Below are positions 57,655 through 64,000 of a stretch of DNA of 64,000 bases, piece by piece (position 1 is the stretch's first letter; every line of letters begins with the position of its first letter). Source of the DNA: Orthonyx spaldingii (taxonomy: Eukaryota > Chordata > Aves > Passeriformes > Orthonychidae). Position numbers and translations under genes: made by a program. A model generated the notes under the pieces. It saw only the letters and a program-made list of their open reading frames with translations. It searched no databases and had not been told where the DNA came from. The DNA lies in contig VZTJ01003242.1 in the NCBI GenBank assembly GCA_013397795.1, positions 271,479-335,478 of the forward strand, read 5' to 3'.

Positions 57655-59909
57655 TTGTGTTATGTTTTGATGGGGCAGTATTGCATTTGTTTTTCAGCTC
57701 CTACCACAGAGGCATGCAGTCATGCATCATACCTGATGTCTAACCACATGTTACTCTGAAGTTGACTGCTACAAAAATCTGTTCATAAACAAATTGGTTT
57801 AGTTTAGCTATTTTATTTATACAGATGAATGAAATGAATACCACTGATTTCATTCTAAAATTCTGTTCGTTATACTAAACTACATACTTCATTAAAATGA
57901 ATGAAAGCTCAGCTCCTATTTAATATTCCTAAATAAACTAAAAATTCTTGAGTGTTCTTGACCTCATCTTATTTTATGAACATAAAAAAAAAAATCAAAT
58001 GTGTTAGTTGTAAGAAAAAAAATTCCTGGTCACAATGAAAGATATCATGTAGGTGTTAAGTAATGAAGGAACTTCATGATGTATTTATATTGTAGTCAAG
58101 TCTAAATTTATCCACAATAATACTGTCCAAAGACATTTTTTTTCTTCACTGGTGGCAGCTATAAATCAACAGCAGCAACAGCTATTATTTCTTCCTATGA
58201 AAAATTCTGTGCTTATGAACTCCTTGCTTATCATATTTTAAGCAGATGTGATCATCCCCATGAATTAGTTCATACTATAAAGAAAATTGATTACACAGTA
58301 TGTTCCTCTTAACTTGTGTTCATTTGGATTTCACTTAGGAAAAGTAAAAGGGATAAAGGAAAGTGAAATGTGAGCCTATCTCACTGTGGATTTTAGAGAC
58401 ATGGCATTTGTGAATGTGGGAACATTGGCATTTTATAGAAATTACAAGTAACTTTCATTCATTGTAACATGGCTACTTCCATTTCTGTTGATGCTCCTTT
58501 ATCTCTGTGCAGGTCTCCTAAATGTAAGCGTCACGGTTGTCACGGGGGTTGATATTATCATTCTTCAAATACTGGGAACATAGCCTTAAAAATATAATTG
58601 ATTCACATGTTACTGACACAACAAAGCCTTGCCTAGTTTGGCCTGAGTTATACCAAGATATTGGACTTCAATCCCATGGCAGAGAAAGCTTACATTTAGT
58701 AAAAAAAAAAAAAAGCATAAACAATTCTGTGCAGAAATAATCAAATGTTTTCTTCATATCTGTTATGAGAATGAATGAATAACATTTTGGCATTATTCTT
58801 TCTCAGGGTGATATTCCCTTTAAATTAATGTCACTCAGAATATGTAGACCTCAAAATCCTTCTAGAACTGTCAAGTAGTAACTCAGAATATCTGCAAGCC
58901 TGTGTAAAGGGGATGAGGACTAAAACAGGTAAAATTTCCCACTGAAATGTTTCTAAGTGCGTCTTTGAAGTTGATTCAGCCTCTTAGTTAGGATAAAGGG
59001 TAAAGCCAGAAGATCTGCGTAAAGTAAGGCCACCCCCTACTTGGTTACTGTGTGTCTGAACTTCTTCTGGGTCACCGATCATGAGTTTTGAAAGGAAAAA
59101 AACTGGCTAAAATGTCAGAAGCAAAAGCAAATTCTAGTAGAAAAAGCGTATCTGAAACAAATGCCAAAGGTTGCCATGAAATCTAATAGGGTGGAAAAAG
59201 ATTTTTTTAAACTTGATTTAGTAATAGATAAGTTGCATTTTCTGTGTATCACTCACAGTACATTTAAATTGGATTGAATATACAGGAAAAAATTACATGT
59301 CTGACTTGAGGAAATAAGTGAAATGTACTTAAATGACAGAGCCAATATAGAGAAGGGCTCTAGTTTAGGGGATAGACTGAGCATGTCTAATTATGTTAAA
59401 AGTCACTCACAATTTAATTGGGGACAGAATATAAAAACATATAATGATATCCCGTCACAGCAGTAAAAGGATGTTTTCCAAGTCAGTTTTATTTTTACAA
59501 CTCATAGAATCCAAATCTGGAGTAACGCAATTATCAGCACTGTACAAAACTGATCTTAGGTATACAAAAATCAGATCTTTTTACAGGACAGCAGTATGCT
59601 GGAAGAACCACAGTTCTGCTCCTTGTTTTGCTTGTACCAGAAGACTCAGCCATTTAATTAATAAAATGAATACTACCAAAGCAGTGAACCCCTGCTTTCT
59701 GTACCAGAGAATAGGTTGAGTTGGACTGTGGCTTTTGTCTTTGAAAATGAGGCGCAACAATGAATATTTCTAGCAACAGCTGATCCCTTTCATCCTGTTT
59801 GAATGCTCCACAGCATCACAGAGATGAAGCCTTAGTGGTGGTTTCTAGCTCATCAACAAGTTGAGCATCCTTTCCCAAATGCTTTCCCATCCCACACACA
59901 TTTTGACAG

Positions 59910-60092
59910 AAACAGCTCAGGAGACATTGGATAGTATTAATGATGTGGGATTGGTTGTACAAGAAAAGGCAGAGCAAAGAGGTTCTGACAAACTTTCTGA
60001 GATGGAGTGTAAGCTAGTCCCGGGTGTATGGGAAAAGAGTTCTGTTGGGCACAGACGTGAGAGGGACTATAGACTGTGGTTCTGTACTCCAG
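59910..60092 (+). other. Possible internal exon, 183 bp, product not recognised
   Basis: A strong acceptor-like tract (TTTCCCATCCCACACACATT, then TTGACAG ending at 59909) and a consensus donor (CCAG followed by GTAAGT at 60093) enclose 183 bases open in one frame with phase 1 at both ends. The frame reads ETAQETLDSINDVGLVVQEK, then AEQRGSDKLSEMECKLVPGV, then WEKSSVGHRRERDYRLWFCT. It is charged and hydrophilic, unlike the F/L/S-rich chance frames of this window. I recognise no family. It could be a coding exon, an exon of a long noncoding RNA, or chance. Confidence 0.25.
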
Positions 60093-63000
60093 GTAAGTTT
60101 GGAAAGCAGAGAATCAGACAAAGAAAAAGCTGGACTCAAATATCTGACAAGTTTTGCACATGATGACCCAGTTTAACATCTACTTTGTGATATATTTGAA
60201 ATCACTGTATTGCTTTAATTTTCCAAAAATACAACCTCTAGATTTCTTGGAATCTATCTGTTACTTGACAGTATGGAGCATCATTATAAAAGCTCTTTGC
60301 TTACACAATTGATGCTGGCATGGAAGAGAGAAAACATGTAATTAGTCAAGATAAGTACTGTAGCTGGAGTCAGTAATCCCAAACAGGCAAATCTAATTAG
60401 TTATCTGGTGCTGGGAGGTCACATGAGCACCTTGTTTCCAGAACAGACTAATGCATATGACATATTTCTACAGTTAATACCATGCCACTGCTTTGCTTCC
60501 CAGTGAATTGAAGTGACATGGTGCATGTTAAAAAGTAAAACTTATATAGTTCTAAGAAATGAACAAATTCTATTCTGTTGTTTTAAATTGAAAACATAGT
60601 TGCCACTTAGCAAAACATGCAATTTCAATTTCACCATGTTCCACCAGGAAATCAAGCTGTTGGCAGATTTCCCATTTCCCTTCAAGAACATCCCAGGATA
60701 AACCAGCTAACAGATGAAACTGGTGGAGTAGGGACAAAAAAATGTGGTAAGTACAGGGCATTGTAATGTTGAGCAGTTTAATAGCTACAAGGTAAGAATT
60801 TATAATGATAATTAATGCATAACTGAGCAAAGAATGTCACCAGAGGAATGAAGTTTTCCTACTGACGCATTTTTGTACACAAGATTAAATGAAATTATAG
60901 GCCTATTTCACAGTCTCTCTTGTGGAAGTCTTTTTTTTTCACTGAAGTTCTGAGCATGGAAATTTTCCAGAATACTGTGTCTTTTCAGATAGGTCTTTCC
61001 ATCTTTATAGATGCAGAATATTTGGCTTGCTCGACATTCTCAGCTGTGAGCATAGAAGTTCTTAAAATGGGGTGCTTTTTACCAGAAGCTATTATTCCCT
61101 TTGCAGTAAAGTTTCAATGAGTTTCTTCTTAGACCTGTCAAAAGTACTCCCTGTGGATTGTTCGGCTTTCAAAGGCATAGAATTCCTTGTTGTAGTTGTT
61201 TGAATCTCTTCATAACTGAGCAAAAGTGTGGCCATTTTGTAATTTCCATAGAATCTTGATAGGCTCTTACAGCACTGTCAAAAGCAATCAGCATATTTTT
61301 GAAGGAGACAACTGTATAACTGTCTCATTTTCAATTTTGCATTGGCTCTTATTATTTACTGACTTTTTTATGGAAAAAAAAAGAAAATAGGAAAAGCCTT
61401 TAAAAATGTATAAATCATATAATCCGTGCTTGCAACAAAGTAAAAAAAAATGTTTAATTATCTAAAGTAATTAAACTGATTAGAGAAAAGGCAGGATTTT
61501 AGTTTCATTTAGAAGGTGTAAATTCAGGGAGGCTCTAGTGACTTTGAGATAAATATAAACCTTGTTTGAAGGGAAAGAGCTCTGAATTTGGCCCACAGAC
61601 CTCTTCATAGCCCTCAACTGAGAAATGACAGCAACTGATATGTTGACTGATTGCTTAATGTCTTTTGAAAACCAAATGTTGTAGTGTTTACTAAAAAATA
61701 GAAGAAATTGCATATTTGCTAGATGTACATGAATAATTCATAACAAATCATTTATTCAGTGATTTCACCTCTTCCTCAAATTGAGTAGATTGCAATTTTC
61801 TTTAATATATATTCATTAATTGAACAGCTTCAGTGAATAACTCTGTCATTCTCTCAACAGGAGTATGACACAGAGAGTATTCAGAAAAAAAAACCGACTT
61901 GGTTTTAATCCAAAGAAATAGACTTTTTTTTCCTGCTATGGTATATTCTTATTAAAAATATTTATTTGAACTTTCCTATTGAAATGGGAACTAAAAAAAA
62001 ATAATTTCTCACAGTAGTCACCAACTTTTCCTGCAAGTTCTTCACTTCTGTGAACATGACTGTATTTGTTACTACTTCTACAATTATAGCTGCTCTGAAC
62101 ATGAATTAAATTTCTCTTTTTCATGTCAGTTTTTCACAGAGAATTCAAGTTTTTGGGTACTGAACTAAGGATTTAATCTTCTGGAAGACAAAGGATTAAA
62201 ATTATTACACAACAATGGTTTTGGACCAATTTCGATTATTTAGTTCATGGTTTTCTTTCCATAGATGCACACCTATCTATGTTTTTCTTATCTAGCTCCA
62301 AGTTTCTCTTGTCTTTTGGGACACAGAATTTATTTATTCAACCCAATTTAATTTTCATGTCTACATTGTATCCGTTACAGGTTATCACATCAGCCTTAAT
62401 AAATTTGTTTAGTGGACTTGATCAAACTTGGGGCTTTTTAGTAGCATTTTCCTTATGCCTATCTAACTGCTGATGCTTGAAGAATGCATCTCATGATATA
62501 TGTAACAAAATTTCATCCTTTGCTGTCTGTGATCTTTTACAAAAGTTCTAAAACTGAAAGAAAATATATGGCCTTGGTATTTGTTGCTTGGTAGTTTTCA
62601 GGGGACAAAAACTAGAAGATGATTTCATTTTTGTCCTGAACATGTCTTGAATTAAGGATGGCTTTTAATCCAAAACCCTTACACAGTCCAAATAGAGTAG
62701 ACATCCACTAGAAATCTGTGCTTTCTACTTAAAAACAGCTCTTATAAAAGCTAAATGAATAATTGATTTTTTTCCCCCAGTTTAGTTGCTGAGATGAACC
62801 CTAATATCTGTTCAAATTGAATTTAATTTATTTTCTAGTTTTGCTGTACTGGGAAAAAAAGTAAAAGAAAACCAAGAAACACACTATGCTGTGTCATGAC
62901 AAATTGCAATTTCATTCTGTAGGAAATGTTTCATTTTCAAATAAAAAGAAAAATCAATGAAGAACAAACTAGATAAACACGGCAAGCACTTTAAGAAGTG

Positions 63001-63604
63001 CTTGCACATCTCCAATAGGATGAAAAAGACCTTGTGCCCCTTCTTTTAAGTGGGCCAAGAAAGTACAACATAAGCTTAGTGGGAAACCATGTAGCCACTA
63101 AGAATACCAACATGGAAACTAGCACATAAACATCATTATTTTCCACTACACAGGGCCTCTTGGATTACATTCTTACTAGTTATAGCAAACTTTCTTCTAA
63201 ATGTGCAATATTTGTGCTGCATGGTGGCACCTGAATTTTGATCTCCCTGTCCAGAGGTATTGGAGCAGACCACAGGTACTTTGCTGCCCACACATCCAGA
63301 TTTTATTTCAACTGAAATTGGGTCTTGGGAAGATGTTTCTGACCTAGATTTCATTGTAATATGCAGGGAAATGGTTGTCCAGTTCCCCAATAGCAATGCA
63401 TGCTCTGTGTTGAGAAGGGAGCCTGTATGATCAAGTTTATAGAAAAGAAACTTTTTATAAAGTGAGTGTCTGTGCTTTTGACTCCACTGCAGTGACGTTT
63501 AAAGAGTTACATAAATGGGAATATATGTGAGTGATGTACATGGATGGATGTGATGGATATGTTAATGTGTGCCCATATTTCCTGTCACCTTTGATATGAA
63601 GTTG

Positions 63605-63660
63605 AATCCACACTTCTTGTGAGNAATCCAGACTTCTTGTAAGGAAAAAAAAAAAAAAAA
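63605..63660. repeat. 20-bp duplication with an ambiguous base, followed by poly-A
   Basis: AATCCACACTTCTTGTGAG at 63605 recurs as AATCCAGACTTCTTGTAAG at 63625, with a single N at 63624 between them, followed by a run of about 18 A from 63645. The N suggests unresolved read disagreement at this spot. Confidence 0.85.
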
Positions 63661-64000
63661 AAATTATGGGGAATTCCATCCCTCATCTCTCCAGTGAAAA
63701 TAATAATGTTATTGTGGTAAAAACACATATTTCCTTCACACTCCAAAGGAACAGCTGAAAGACAGGATTAAACTTGATATTATTCTTACCTGCAGTCCAT
63801 GTGGACTCAGCACAACTGAAGGTGATGAGGGGGTAGAAATAAGACACAGCTGTTGTGGTTTACAATGCCCATCAGCTCTTTAAGTTACTTTTACCACTCT
63901 CAAGGCCCAGTCTGCAAATGAAGTGCATGTGTTCCCCGCCAGAACACGAATTCAGAACTGAGATACAAACTATCTGCCTTCTTTGGTTTCTCAACAGAAC

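Larger units (their letters stand above)
55881..64000. other. Long repeat-poor unique stretch, about 8 kb
   Basis: No CR1 or LTR is recognised. The stretch contains an 8-bp-arm palindrome at 57634-57654, an exon-like segment at 59910-60092 (plus), A-runs near 57985, 58701 and 63643, and a 20-bp duplication with an N at 63605-63644. The remaining short frames have no support. Confidence 0.55.

Noticed and set aside
1..64000. tRNA, rRNA, CRISPR array, operon or phage features
   Set aside because: I looked for typical tRNA arms, regularly spaced direct repeats and dense coding on one strand. None is present, and the sequence is clearly eukaryotic.

Overview
The window looks like 64 kb of bird nuclear DNA, very probably intergenic or deep-intronic sequence. 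It is AT-rich and every frame is full of stops. It carries at least fourteen pieces of CR1-type LINE, the dominant avian non-LTR retrotransposon, and two or three LTR insertions of endogenous-retrovirus type. CR1 also occurs in turtles and crocodilians, so 'bird' rests mainly on CR1 abundance together with a long LTR at 43.1-44.1 kb that I recognise as a common avian repeat. No complete protein-coding gene, tRNA or rRNA can be supported. There is nothing prokaryotic: no operons, CRISPR or ribosome binding sites.

Layout. 0-10.7 kb: a 1.2-kb CR1 on the minus strand with a fold-back inverted repeat at its 5' end (1020-2235), then a plus-strand CR1 split in two by a TG...CA LTR (5729-6830). 10.7-24.3 kb: small CR1 scraps (10700, 13115, 14898) in mostly unique AT-rich DNA. 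24.3-31 kb: two minus-strand CR1 copies. 31.4-33.1 kb: a long TTCC/CT tract with an 81-base assembly gap, and a run of 23 C. 35-39 kb: one short minus-strand and one good plus-strand CR1. 43.1-44.15 kb: an LTR of about 1.04 kb with degenerate 45-52 bp internal repeats. 46-47.3 kb: a GC-richer stretch running into a CR1 with an AT-repeat expansion. 52.7-55.9 kb: the densest cluster, with CR1 (-), a solo LTR (-) bounded by a perfect 6-bp target duplication, CR1 (-), CR1 (+) and a probable CR1 (-) piece. 55.9-64 kb: unique sequence.

All long reading frames either belong to decayed CR1 ORF2, lie antisense to repeats, or are low-complexity artefacts. A few stretches have an open frame with good-looking splice signals: 22449-22705 (-, possible last exon), 59910-60092 (+, possible internal exon), 20213-20253 (+, encoding a thrombospondin-type CSATCGIG motif) and 44812-44924 (+). 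They do not assemble into one gene here and are offered as hypotheses for transcript or conservation tests. I found no clear undescribed system. The most informative structures are the intact solo LTR, the CR1 fold-back junction and the nested insertions, which give relative insertion ages.
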